Shown here piece after piece: positions 1-6,295 of a DNA stretch of 10,903 bases. This DNA comes from Gammaproteobacteria bacterium (GTDB taxonomy: Bacteria > Pseudomonadota > Gammaproteobacteria > Steroidobacterales > Woeseiaceae). The stretch is from positions 1 to 10,903 of the forward strand of contig DAOWGY010000282.1 in NCBI GenBank assembly GCA_030641695.1. The letters are read 5' to 3'. Both the position numbers and the translations under genes were made by a program. Each line of letters begins with the position of its first letter. Position 1 is the first letter of the stretch. The notes under the pieces were generated by a model. That model worked only from the letters and a program-made list of their open reading frames with translations, ran no database searches and had not been told where the DNA came from.

Positions 1-490
1 CGCCCTGACCATCGGACTCCCAACGCACACCCTCTTCCGCGGGCAGGCCGGCGCGCCGACTCTCGACGACGACCTGGTCGGCAACAATGAACACCGCATA
101 GAATCCGACACCGAACAGGCCGATCAGGCGCGCATCTTCCTTTTCGTCCCCCGTCATGCGACTCAGAAATTCGGCGGTTCCTGAACGCGCGATCGTGCCC
201 AGGTTGTCAATGAGTTCGTCACGCGACATACCAATGCCGTTGTCGACGATGGCGATCGTTTTCGCATCCTTGTCGTACTCGACGCGAATGCCGAGGTCGG
301 TGTCGTCGCCGAGCAAATCCGGGGCAGCCAGCGCCTCGAAGCGTAACCTGTCGGCCGCATCGGACGCGTTCGAAATCAGCTCACGAAGAAAAATTTCCTT
401 GTTGCTGTAAAGCGAATGAATCATCAGCTGCAGGAGCTGACGGACTTCGGTTTGGAAACCGAGCGTTTCCCGGCCGTTGTTACTGCTCAC
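1..490 (-). CDS. htpG: Molecular chaperone HtpG (Hsp90), N-terminal part; runs off the window
   Basis: Cytoplasmic ATP-dependent Hsp90 chaperone. The visible 163 residues cover most of the N-terminal GHKL ATPase domain; the rest of the protein lies beyond position 1. Seen directly: the family opening ETLGFQTEVRQLLQLM, then HSLYSNKEIFLRELISNASD with the catalytic Glu (E37) and the Mg-binding Asn (N41), the nucleotide-binding motif DNGIGM at 83-88, and the lid/glycine motif GLFGVGFY at 124-131. The GTG start at 490 is chosen because GGGGAGG lies 5 bases upstream (496-502) and the protein then begins as family members do; the only upstream in-frame candidate has no such ribosome site. A sigma-32-like promoter lies at 555-580, as expected for a heat-shock gene. 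Identity is near certain from the motifs; no key residue is missing in the visible part. Confidence 0.97.
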   Translation of the reverse strand, partial: MSSNNGRETLGFQTEVRQLLQLMIHSLYSNKEIFLRELISNASDAADRLRFEALAAPDLLGDDTDLGIRVEYDKDAKTIAIVDNGIGMSRDELIDNLGTIARSGTAEFLSRMTGDEKEDARLIGLFGVGFYAVFIVADQVVVESRRAGLPAEEGVRWESDGQG

Positions 491-554
491 CAGAGCCTCC
501 CCATCGTCAATTGGCACGCCTGCTGCCGCGTATGCGGCGGTACAGCCTTACACG

Positions 555-580
555 ATAGGGTTTCAGGGGCCTAATTCAAG
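555..580 (-). promoter_or_regulatory. Sigma-32 (heat-shock) type promoter of htpG
   Basis: Read on the minus strand, CTTGAA (575-580) is followed after 14 bases by CCCTAT (555-560). The known sigma-32 consensus is CTTGAA, 13-17 bases, CCCCAT, so the -35 box matches fully and the -10 box at 5 of 6 positions. Transcription would start near 545-548, giving a leader of about 55 bases before the GTG at 490. htpG belongs to the sigma-32 regulon in E. coli. The match is by eye; no start site is known. Confidence 0.72.
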
Positions 581-583
581 ACC

Positions 584-618
584 ACTACATGTAGTAGGCT
601 CTTACAGGTAGAAGGCTC
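584..618. repeat. 12-bp palindrome overlapping a 14-bp direct repeat pair
   Basis: ACTACATGTAGT at 584-595 is a perfect palindrome. CATGTAGTAGGCTC (588-601) recurs as CAGGTAGAAGGCTC (605-618) with two mismatches, three bases apart. The pair lies between the stop codon of the small membrane ORF (617-619) and the htpG -35 box. It could be an operator acting on htpG or chance; there is no further support. Confidence 0.4.
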
Positions 619-877
619 AGACCGCCTCATAATGCTGGCGACGTGCCAGCCCGGGCTGTGTCACCACACGATACATCAATGCAGTAAATAACAGGGTCAC
701 TATGGCAAGGCCGAGTGGAGGCTCGCTGAGGGCGAGCAGTATTCCCACCGTCTCGACGACCAGGAGAAGTGAGATCGTCCCCGCAAGCGATGCGAGACTC
801 CGGAGCCTCTCGGCGAGCAAACCTATGGCGCCGAACAGGTCGTCCAGGTCGTCGAGATATTGCAGGAGGCGTTCCAA
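617..877 (-). CDS. Small protein with two predicted membrane segments; possibly the 3' part of a longer interrupted gene
   Basis: Not recognised. The 86-residue frame opens with TTG at 877 and an amphipathic Leu/Asp-rich stretch (LLQYLDDLDDLFGAIG), followed by hydrophobic segments at about 30-50 and 54-70 and a short polar tail. This suggests an inner-membrane protein with two helices. The start is doubtful: TTG has no good ribosome site. The frame is the same as that of the small ORF at 887-1078; only a TAA (887-889) and three codons lie between them. Either this is a second cistron reached by reinitiation, or both ORFs are one gene of about 153 codons with a nonsense mutation. No terminator is seen after it. 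Confidence 0.5.
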   Translation of the reverse strand: MERLLQYLDDLDDLFGAIGLLAERLRSLASLAGTISLLLVVETVGILLALSEPPLGLAIVTLLFTALMYRVVTQPGLARRQHYEAV

Positions 878-886
878 CGGACTTGC

Positions 887-1078
887 TTAGCGGACGATCG
901 ATAACAGCGGACCACCGCTACGGGGTTCGTCGGCATGGGAATCTGCTTCTGCGAGGGCTGCGTTGTTCGATTCCTTCGCATGCGCAATTGCCCGGTGAAA
1001 CAATTCCCAGCGTTGTCGCGACGATTCGTTTTTCAGAGAGACGACCGGCGCTTCGTTTTCATGGTGCTTGGTTGACAT
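887..1078 (-). CDS. Hypothetical 63-residue hydrophilic protein, or the 5' part of an interrupted gene
   Basis: Not recognised. The ATG at 1078 opens a charged, His/Glu/Ala-rich sequence (MSTKHHENEAPVVSLKNESS at the N terminus) with no signal peptide or membrane segment. The ribosome site is weak. It ends in SIVR then TAA at 887-889, and the same frame continues directly into the membrane ORF ending at 617. Joined, the product would have a soluble N-terminal half and a C-terminal pair of membrane helices, a sensible small membrane-anchored protein. Replacing TAA with CAA would join them. It may be a real short gene or half of a broken one. Confidence 0.42.
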   Translation of the reverse strand: MSTKHHENEAPVVSLKNESSRQRWELFHRAIAHAKESNNAALAEADSHADEPRSGGPLLSIVR

Positions 1079-1247
1079 ACTGTTTTCGCAAATCCATTAG
1101 CAGTGAACAGTCTTGGAGCAACTATAGGCACCTCTACGAATCGGCTCCGTGAGGCAGATCACAGCTTTATTTGAAAGTCTTCGGCGCGATCAATCAATGC
1201 CCGAAAACAAGACGCAGTACCGTTTTTCAAGGCCGACACGATCACAG
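1079..1247. other. Non-coding stretch upstream of the small ORFs
   Basis: No convincing gene. On the minus strand a weak -10-like CCTATAGT lies near 1123-1130, in a position to serve the ATG at 1078, but no clear -35 box accompanies it. The octamer GATCACAG occurs twice (about 1157-1164 and 1240-1247). Short open frames across this stretch run through the adjacent repeats and look accidental. Confidence 0.3.
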
Positions 1248-1272
1248 TGTTGGAGCGCTTCTTGAAACAAGA
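1248..1272 (+). repeat. Degenerate REP-like palindrome, copy 1
   Basis: A 25-base unit beginning TGTTGGAGCG and ending in GA, directly followed by a second unit in tandem that matches at 20 of 25 positions. Its core CTTCTTGAAACAAG is itself an imperfect dyad (CTT.TT / AA.AAG), so the palindrome is retained although the bases have drifted. This is how an old REP copy would look. Confidence 0.55.
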
Positions 1273-1297
1273 TGTTGGAGCGGTTCTCGAACCGCGA
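1273..1297 (+). repeat. REP-like palindrome, copy 2
   Basis: A 25-base unit starting TGTTGGAGCG with the core palindrome GCGGTTCTCGAACCGC at 1280-1295 and a trailing GA. The layout (a 5' TGTNGGAG head followed by a G/C-rich stem ending in CGCGA) resembles REP sequences of Pseudomonas and Xanthomonas, from memory. It is paired with an inverted copy at 1324-1348. Confidence 0.68.
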
Positions 1298-1306
1298 GCG
1301 ATAGCA

Positions 1307-1322
1307 GCGGCCGCGAGGCCGC
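1307..1322. repeat. G/C hairpin between the two inverted REP copies
   Basis: GCGGCCGCGAGGCCGC: GCGGCC and GGCCGC pair around a GCGA loop. It occupies the centre of the REPIN-like structure, so the whole of 1273-1348 can fold into a long hairpin with this at its tip or into three separate hairpins. Confidence 0.55.
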
Positions 1323-1323
1323 A

Positions 1324-1348
1324 TCGCGGTTCTCGAACCGCTGCAACA
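1324..1348 (-). repeat. REP-like palindrome, copy 3 (inverted)
   Basis: The reverse complement of this 25-base segment matches copy 2 with one mismatch (C for G at unit position 6). The same core GCGGTTCTCGAACCGC lies at 1326-1341. The inverted pair with a short spacer is the defining form of a REPIN, the mobile unit moved by RAYT transposases in other gammaproteobacteria. No RAYT gene is in the window. Confidence 0.68.
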
Positions 1349-1372
1349 AAAACGCCGACATTATGTCGGCGT
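1345..1372 (-). terminator. Rho-independent terminator of the 89-residue gene
   Basis: On the minus strand a 9-bp stem, ACGCCGACA paired with TGTCGGCGT around TAA, spans 1352-1372 and is followed by a run of T (five A on the plus strand at 1348-1352). It lies 47 bases after the stop codon at 1419. The other strand has no T run, so it acts in one direction only. It abuts the inverted REP copy. Confidence 0.75.
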
Positions 1373-1418
1373 CTAATGAGAATCATTACGACAAATTCGT
1401 CGCGGTTTCGCGCGTCCG

Positions 1419-1688
1419 TTAATCGTCGTCCTGGTCGTCTGTCCAGTTACGTTTGACCTGTTCGCTCCAGTTGCGATAGCCCTTCCAGGTATACAGCGAC
1501 GGATCGATGCCGACGCGACGACCGCGTGGCGCAGGCGCTTTCGATATCCAGTGCCTGTACTGTTGCCAGCCATCAGCGTCATTGGCCGCCGGTTGATCGG
1601 GGCTCACCGTCGCTGTGGGTTTTTCGGCTTCCGGCTTCGCATCCGTTGCGAAGTCGTCCACCCATCTCATGTTTTTGCTGTCAGGCAT
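1419..1688 (-). CDS. Hypothetical small hydrophilic protein (89 residues)
   Basis: Not recognised. The ATG at 1688 is preferred over a TTG directly before it; a second ATG lies 7 codons inside. The protein is soluble, Pro/Ala/Asp-rich in its first half, then carries a Trp/Tyr-rich region (GWQQYRHWISKAPAPRGRRV, followed by SLYTWKGYRNWSEQVKRNW) and an acidic DDQDDD end. No signal peptide or membrane helix is present. The repeated W-x(2-3)-Y/W spacing in the second half suggests a conserved fold or binding surface rather than random sequence. It is monocistronic, with its own terminator at 1345-1372. The ribosome site is poor: AAAGGA lies about 16 bases upstream of the ATG. Confidence 0.6.
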   Translation of the reverse strand: MPDSKNMRWVDDFATDAKPEAEKPTATVSPDQPAANDADGWQQYRHWISKAPAPRGRRVGIDPSLYTWKGYRNWSEQVKRNWTDDQDDD

Positions 1689-1691
1689 CAA

Positions 1692-1893
1692 GCTTGCTCG
1701 GCAATCCTTTGACTAAATCCTATGTTTAATCAGGCTTGAATCACAGGAACTACATCACAATGCCGTGTTGCTTTTTTTACATAATTTTCAATGAGTTGTA
1801 GTTCGTTTTTACTTAATCAGCAGGACCGCCCGGGAATGCTGACCGTGCGTTTGACAATAACGCGGTGGCCGACCGCAGGCGGCCGGATGGTTC
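1692..1893. other. AT-rich intergenic region between ppnN and the small gene
   Basis: No gene seen. Poly-T and poly-A-like tracts (about 1770-1812) are much richer in A+T than the flanking genes and probably hold the promoter of the small gene ending at 1419, but I could not pick a convincing -35/-10 pair. At 1867-1884 GGCCG and CGGCC pair around an 8-base loop, just past the ppnN stop; without a T run it is at best a weak terminator. Confidence 0.35.
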
Positions 1894-3267
1894 TCAGTTG
1901 CTGACCCGATAGCAGGGCTTGTAGGAACCGGCGGCAATTTTCATGCGCTTCTGCACGACGAACGATGCCAGCAGTTCATCCAGCAACGTCATGATGCGCG
2001 CCGACCCGTTGATACGAAACGGGCCGTGTTTTTCGATCTGGGCGGCCGTGTCATCGCGAACGTTGCCCGAGACGATGCCGGAAAACGCGCGACGCAAATT
2101 GGCCGCAAGTACATGCGGCGGCAACTCCTCGCTGATTTGCAACGCACTCATCGTATCGTGAGTCGCCCTGAACGGTTGCTGGAAGTCGCGGTCGATCGAC
2201 AGGCGCCAGTTGAAATAGTAGGCGTCTCCGTGTTGCTTGCGAAATTCGTGCACATCGTCGAGCCCGCGTGCAAGCTTCCGTGCGACAGCGCGCGGATTGT
2301 CGATGACGATCGAGTAGCGTTGTCGTGCTTCCTTACCGAGGGTAGCGACAACGAAATCATCGATCTGCCGAAAGTACGGTTCGGACGAGGCCGGGCCCGT
2401 CATGATCACCGGCAAAGGCTGCGTCGAGTTGTCCGGGTGCAACAGAACGCCCAGCAAATAGAGGATTTCCTCCGCGGTACCGACACCACCGGGAAAAACG
2501 ACGATGCCGTGACCGACGCGCACGAATGCCTCGAGACGTTTTTCCATGTCCGGCATGATCACCAGTGAATTGACGATGGGATTCGGCGCCTCGGCGGCAA
2601 TAATGCCGGGTTCGGTAATGCCGATGTAGCGCCCGTCACGGATGCGCTGTTTCGCGTGTCCGATCGTTGCGCCTTTCATCGGGCCCTTCATCGCGCCCGG
2701 CCCGCAGCCGGTACACACGTTCAGCCCTCGCAAGCCGAGTTCGTAGCCGACCAGCTTGGTGTAGTCGTATTCCTCCCGGCCGATGGCGTGGCCACCCCAG
2801 CAGACGACGATATTGACATCGGCCGGCGTCAACAACAGACGCGCATTGCGAACGATGTGAAATACAGCGTTCGTAGTGCCTTCACCGGTCTGCAGGTCGA
2901 AGCGGCCGTCTTCGGTAATCTCGTTGCGCGTGAAAACGATATCCCGCAGCACGGCGAACAGCAGCTCACGGATGCCGCGAATCATCTTGCCATCGACAAA
3001 AGCGTCGGGAGGCGCGCCACTCAGGGACACTTTGAGTCCACGGTCCTGCTGGATAAAGCCGACCCGGAAGTCTTTGAAGCGCTCGAGGACGGCCCTCGTA
3101 TCGTCCATCTGGCTACCGGAATTCAGCACCGCGAGCATGCATCGGCGCAGTAACGGGTACAGGCCGCCTTCGTCGCTGCCACGCAGCTGATCGACCTCGA
3201 ATTGCGACAGGACCTCGAGGCTACCCTCCGGCCATACCTCGGCGTCAACCGTTTCGTGATCGGTCAT
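1894..3267 (-). CDS. ppnN: Pyrimidine/purine nucleotide 5'-monophosphate nucleosidase PpnN (YgdH)
   Basis: Cytoplasmic enzyme that cleaves nucleoside monophosphates into base and ribose 5-phosphate; in E. coli it is controlled by (p)ppGpp and affects tolerance to antibiotics. At 457 residues it is almost the length of the E. coli protein (454) and resembles it throughout. Seen: N-terminal regulatory part with SLEVLSQFEVDQL at 16-28 and MLAVLNSGS at 44-52; the Rossmann-like LOG domain with VVCWGGHAIG (154-163), CTGCGPGAMKGPMKGA (185-200), MPDMEKRLEAFVR (238-250) and the LOG signature PGGVGTAEE (259-267); and the conserved C-terminal FSGIVSGNVR (395-404). All key motifs are intact. The ATG at 3267 lies 24 bases after the stop of the YkuD-family gene, so the two are probably cotranscribed; a GGA sits about 8 bases upstream. 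Confidence 0.96.
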   Translation of the reverse strand: MTDHETVDAEVWPEGSLEVLSQFEVDQLRGSDEGGLYPLLRRCMLAVLNSGSQMDDTRAVLERFKDFRVGFIQQDRGLKVSLSGAPPDAFVDGKMIRGIRELLFAVLRDIVFTRNEITEDGRFDLQTGEGTTNAVFHIVRNARLLLTPADVNIVVCWGGHAIGREEYDYTKLVGYELGLRGLNVCTGCGPGAMKGPMKGATIGHAKQRIRDGRYIGITEPGIIAAEAPNPIVNSLVIMPDMEKRLEAFVRVGHGIVVFPGGVGTAEEILYLLGVLLHPDNSTQPLPVIMTGPASSEPYFRQIDDFVVATLGKEARQRYSIVIDNPRAVARKLARGLDDVHEFRKQHGDAYYFNWRLSIDRDFQQPFRATHDTMSALQISEELPPHVLAANLRRAFSGIVSGNVRDDTAAQIEKHGPFRINGSARIMTLLDELLASFVVQKRMKIAAGSYKPCYRVSN

Positions 3268-3291
3268 TGTTGTTCCGGTTCGTTGTGAATC

Positions 3292-3816
3292 TCAGGGACG
3301 TATTTCGATCGCCGTATTTTCGGTCGTCATAAGCCAGATATCGATCATGTCGGAGTTCGACACGGCGATACAGCCGTTTGTCCAGTCCTGCGTGCGATAG
3401 TATGCCTCGGATCGGGTCGGGTCATTGGGCTGGCCGTGGATCATGATCGCTCCGCCAGGATCGAGACCCTTCTCGCTTGCCTGGGCGCGGTCTCCGCGAT
3501 TCGGGTACGAGACGTGGATCGCGAGAAAAAATTCGCTGTCGGGATTGCGGGCATCGAGGAGGTAACTGCCTTCGGGTGTTTTGAAATCGCCTTCGTGCTC
3601 CTTGTCGCCCACCGGGCGAATGCCGAGCGCTATTTCGAAGGTTCGAAACGCGACACCGCCTTTGAGCAGGTGCAACTTGCGACTGGACTTGTCGACGACA
3701 ACCTTGTCGGCGACCGGAAACTCGCCGGCCTGCGGGCTGCCGTGCCAGCCCGGCAAGGCAAGTATTGCCAACAGAAGGCCGCCCATCTTCCCGAGTTTGT
3801 GCCAGCGTCCGACCAT
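3292..3816 (-). CDS. Secreted L,D-transpeptidase family protein (YkuD domain)
   Basis: Family members form or trim peptide links in peptidoglycan, or attach proteins to it, through a catalytic Cys. The ATG at 3816 is chosen over an upstream TTG because TGAGGA (3825-3830) lies 8 bases before it and the protein then starts with a signal peptide: positive n-region (VGRWHKLGK), hydrophobic core (MGGLLLAILALPGW, 11-24), polar region to about residue 31. The mature part has VVVDKSSRKLHLL (39-51), the YkuD hallmark GDKEHEGDFKTPEG (70-83), the catalytic H127-G128 (IMIHG) and DWTNGCIAV with C149. At 174 residues it is a single-domain protein without LysM or anchor. It is likely periplasmic; whether it makes crosslinks or hydrolyses bonds cannot be told from sequence. 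It precedes ppnN by 24 bases and follows the 4-helix membrane gene. Confidence 0.9.
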   Translation of the reverse strand: MVGRWHKLGKMGGLLLAILALPGWHGSPQAGEFPVADKVVVDKSSRKLHLLKGGVAFRTFEIALGIRPVGDKEHEGDFKTPEGSYLLDARNPDSEFFLAIHVSYPNRGDRAQASEKGLDPGGAIMIHGQPNDPTRSEAYYRTQDWTNGCIAVSNSDMIDIWLMTTENTAIEIRP

Positions 3817-3824
3817 ATACGGAA

Positions 3825-3830
3825 TCCTCA
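3825..3830 (-). promoter_or_regulatory. Ribosome binding site deciding the start of the YkuD-family gene
   Basis: TGAGGA on the minus strand, 8 bases before the ATG at 3816. It rules out the in-frame TTG at 3855, which would add 13 residues before the signal peptide. Confidence 0.75.
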
Positions 3831-3853
3831 GTATCGTCGCATCCAAGACTAGC

Positions 3854-3884
3854 AAAACTGGCGGCCTGGAAAAAAGGGCCAGTT
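3854..3884 (-). terminator. Possible terminator between the 4-helix membrane gene and the YkuD gene
   Basis: On the minus strand AACTGGC (3878-3884) pairs with GCCAGTT (3856-3862) across a 15-base loop, and TT follows (four A at 3854-3857 on the plus strand, two of them in the stem). It begins 5 bases past the stop codon at 3889. The loop is large and the T run short, so termination would be partial. Confidence 0.4.
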
Positions 3885-3888
3885 CACA

Positions 3889-4290
3889 TCAGACATTCTT
3901 GCCGACGATCCAGCCGATGCTGAAACCGATACCTCCGGCCACAATCGTGTACAGGGGCAGGAAGCGAAACAATTGCGCCGGTTGCTCCGCGTCACTGAAC
4001 ATGCCATTCAGGTTGACCGAGTACGCGTAGTGCAAATACAGCGACAGTCCCAGTGCCGGGATCGCAAATCCGAGCATGCCGAGCGGCCAGCGCCAGCCCT
4101 TGCCCGTCCAGTTGCCATCACCCCGCCACAGCGTCAGCGCGGCCAACAGCAACAAGACCGCCGGTGGTAGCAGGTTACGAAGCACATACGGCCCGCCCTG
4201 TTGCACATCGTTAAACCAGGCGGCTGCGGCAACCGTCAGCAGCAGCAAGGGCAGCATGCGAACGAACGCCATGCGAACGCGGTTTCCCAT
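3889..4290 (-). CDS. Hypothetical 4-helix inner-membrane protein coupled to mltD
   Basis: Not recognised. 133 residues with four predicted membrane segments: about 10-27, 38-55, 69-91 and 109-130. A basic N terminus (MGNRVRMAFVR) precedes the first. A Trp-rich loop (WRGDGNWTGKGWRW) separates helices 2 and 3, and the last helix is Gly-rich (AGGIGFSIGWIVG), a pattern favouring helix packing. The ATG at 4290 overlaps the mltD stop by one base (TGATG), so translation is almost certainly coupled. The tight link suggests a partner of the murein transglycosylase or of its export or anchoring, but the family is unknown to me. Confidence 0.72.
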   Translation of the reverse strand: MGNRVRMAFVRMLPLLLLTVAAAAWFNDVQQGGPYVLRNLLPPAVLLLLAALTLWRGDGNWTGKGWRWPLGMLGFAIPALGLSLYLHYAYSVNLNGMFSDAEQPAQLFRFLPLYTIVAGGIGFSIGWIVGKNV

Positions 4291-6227
4291 CAGGATTGAT
4301 CGGTGGTGACGAGGGTCGGAAAGCGCACAGTAGTCCCCGGCGTGATCCTGTGGAGGTCAAGCCCCGGGTTGTATTGGCGAAACAGCCACACGGGCACGTC
4401 GTACTGTCTGAGCGACAGGATCCAGATCGACTCACCGGAGCGGATCCTGTGTTCGGTGACACCCGTGATGACATTGTTGCGGAAGAATCCGTCCTGCTGG
4501 CTACGGTGATACGCGACCCGCAGATTTTCGAAGGTTTGTGCGTCTATGTCCCCAAACTCGAGCTTGATACGTTGCCCGACTTCGACCGGTGTGCGGAATG
4601 CGAAGCCGTTGATGTCGCGCAGTCGTTGCGTGCGCAGCCCCAGCCAGTCCGCGTAATGACCCAGCGTTTCCAATGGTTGGATCTCGATCGTATTGTCTTC
4701 GGCGACAGTATAGTCGCTGGGGTCCGACAACAACGCGGTTTGGAGGGTACCGACGAGGCTCGATGCCAGGTCCCCCACGAGCGCAGCCGGCTCCTGCTCT
4801 TCCACCGCGACCACGTCCACCTCGACAGGCACAACGCTTGCAACCACGACAGGCTCCACCACCACCTCGGGTTCGGGTTGTGCCGCCACGCTGACGACCG
4901 GCGCAGGCCCGGCAGCGGGCAGGCGCAGCTGCTGTCCCGCACGAATCCGGTTGCGACTGCCTAGACCATTGAGTGCAACGAGCGTCGATACGCGAGTGTC
5001 GTAACGTTCCGCGATCTCCGATAGCGTGTCGCCCCGGGCGACCGTGTGAAACAGATCGGGCAGTTGTTCACGGCGCCAGCTTTCCGCCGGCACGTTGGCG
5101 ACGAGCTTGTCGAGCGAGCCGCCGAGCGAGCTTTCCGGCATCCGCACCCGGTAACCACGTGGCATGTGCTTGCTGCCTTGCCAGACGGTCGGTTGCAGAG
5201 CTGGGTTGTGTTTCGCGATTTGCCTGGTCGAAACGCCGAGCGCCTGCGCCAGGTCGTCGGCCGGAACATAGTCCGGCAATTTCAATTCTGCATAAGCCGT
5301 GGGCGACTCGCGTGCGATGCCGGGAAAATAATTCTCCGGATTCCCGTCCACTTCTTTTGCGGCAAGAAATGCGACGTAAAAATTGCGTGATGCGAAACCG
5401 AACGTGCGGCCGTTGTAGTTGCGCAATATGTCCACGTAGGCGGTGTCGCCGTAGCGCCGCATCGCTCGGCGCACACCTGACAAACCATGGTTATACGCCG
5501 TGATTGCCATCGGCCAGTTGCCGGCAATGGAGTAATTGTAGGCGAGCAGCTTGCCGGCGCCTCGTGTTGCCTCGAACGGATCGTTGCGTTCATCGACGAC
5601 GTGATCCACGCGCATGAAACGACGCCCCGTGCTGCGCGTGAACTGCCAGATACCCGAAGCACCGACATGTGAGCGCGCATCGGGATTGTAGGAAGACTCG
5701 ACATGCGGTAACGCGGCGAGTTCGACGGGAACACCAAGCGCCGTGAACTCGGTTTCGATGAAATCCCGCCAGCGGCCTGAACGCTGCAAACCGTCGCGGA
5801 AGCGATCCGACAGTCCCTGCTGAAAGCGTATGCGGCCGGTGGCGGCTTTGAGTGTCGCGTTACTGACATCCGCCGGCCACAGCGCCAGCACGCGGGCTTC
5901 CTCCGCATTCAGATTGTCGCGCTTGCCGCTCGCCAGAGAGCGCAGGACTGCGGCCAAAGCGTCGCGGCGTTTCTTGACCCGCCGATTGCGCTCGCGGCGG
6001 CTGATTTTCGCCGGCATGTCAACGCGTTCGTAAACGACGCCGAGGTCACGATTATCGTGCAGCACGCCCTCGTCGCTATCGTAGCGGGTGAATACTGACA
6101 CCCAGAAATCGACGTCGGGCTGTAATTCTTCGGGGAACGGGAAGGTCTCCTCTGTATGGGCCGGTGTTGTGACCAGGGCCAGCAGCAGCGCCAGCGGCAG
6201 ATTCAAATATTGTGTTTTTCTTGCCAT
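4290..6227 (-). CDS. mltD: Lytic murein transglycosylase D (SLT domain with LysM repeats)
   Basis: Cleaves the MurNAc-GlcNAc bond of peptidoglycan, forming 1,6-anhydro-MurNAc ends, in the periplasm. 645 residues. Signal peptide at about 1-26 (TQYLNLPLALLLALVTTPAH) with no lipobox Cys, unlike the E. coli lipoprotein. The MltD-type SLT domain spans about 150-300: catalytic E177 in LPHVESSYNPDARSHVGASG, then IWQF, and AYNHGLSGVRRA at 244-255. Next come a helical linker, LysM 1 at about 393-437 (HTVARGDTLSEIAERYDTRV), a Pro/Val/Glu-rich linker (441-480), a diverged LysM-like unit at about 505-556, and LysM 3 at about 593-636 (HRIRSGESIWILSLRQYDVP). LysM binds the glycan strands. The ATG at 6227 has no clear Shine-Dalgarno. 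It heads the minus-strand block and is coupled to the next gene. Confidence 0.93.
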   Translation of the reverse strand: MARKTQYLNLPLALLLALVTTPAHTEETFPFPEELQPDVDFWVSVFTRYDSDEGVLHDNRDLGVVYERVDMPAKISRRERNRRVKKRRDALAAVLRSLASGKRDNLNAEEARVLALWPADVSNATLKAATGRIRFQQGLSDRFRDGLQRSGRWRDFIETEFTALGVPVELAALPHVESSYNPDARSHVGASGIWQFTRSTGRRFMRVDHVVDERNDPFEATRGAGKLLAYNYSIAGNWPMAITAYNHGLSGVRRAMRRYGDTAYVDILRNYNGRTFGFASRNFYVAFLAAKEVDGNPENYFPGIARESPTAYAELKLPDYVPADDLAQALGVSTRQIAKHNPALQPTVWQGSKHMPRGYRVRMPESSLGGSLDKLVANVPAESWRREQLPDLFHTVARGDTLSEIAERYDTRVSTLVALNGLGSRNRIRAGQQLRLPAAGPAPVVSVAAQPEPEVVVEPVVVASVVPVEVDVVAVEEQEPAALVGDLASSLVGTLQTALLSDPSDYTVAEDNTIEIQPLETLGHYADWLGLRTQRLRDINGFAFRTPVEVGQRIKLEFGDIDAQTFENLRVAYHRSQQDGFFRNNVITGVTEHRIRSGESIWILSLRQYDVPVWLFRQYNPGLDLHRITPGTTVRFPTLVTTDQS

Positions 6228-6295
6228 TTAGTTCAGTTCAAGTTTCAATCGCAAATTATTGATTAGTTCACAGAAAAACAAAGGAACTCAGTGTA
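6228..6295. promoter_or_regulatory. Divergent promoter region, mltD versus the lipopeptide-hydrolase genes
   Basis: Only 68 AT-rich bases separate the mltD ATG from the ATG at 6296, so both promoters must lie here or just inside a gene. On the minus strand a TTGTTT and a downstream CAATAAT/TAATTT are candidate -35 and -10 elements. On the plus strand only weak matches such as TATTGAT are seen. Assigned from gene layout rather than strong boxes. Confidence 0.35.
6280..6285 (+). promoter_or_regulatory. Ribosome binding site of the 26-codon lipopeptide ORF
   Basis: AAAGGA, 10 bases before the ATG at 6296. It is the only good Shine-Dalgarno upstream of the hydrolase gene, which itself lacks one at 6373; this argues that ribosomes load here and pass on by coupling. 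Confidence 0.5.

Noticed and set aside
1248..1372. CRISPR array
   Set aside because: Units are palindromic, differently oriented and lack evenly sized unique spacers; no cas gene nearby.
1159..1386. 75-codon minus-strand open frame across the repeats
   Set aside because: Runs through the REP palindromes and the terminator stem; its sequence is set by repeats, with no ribosome site.
1692..1893. Small RNA gene in the AT-rich spacer
   Set aside because: No promoter-hairpin-T-run arrangement could be found on either strand.
2026..2568. 180-codon plus-strand open frame
   Set aside because: Lies wholly inside ppnN on the opposite strand; no protein family features, and ppnN is clearly the real gene.
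4296..4964. 222-codon plus-strand open frame
   Set aside because: Antisense to the LysM part of mltD; Arg/His-rich, with no recognisable domain.
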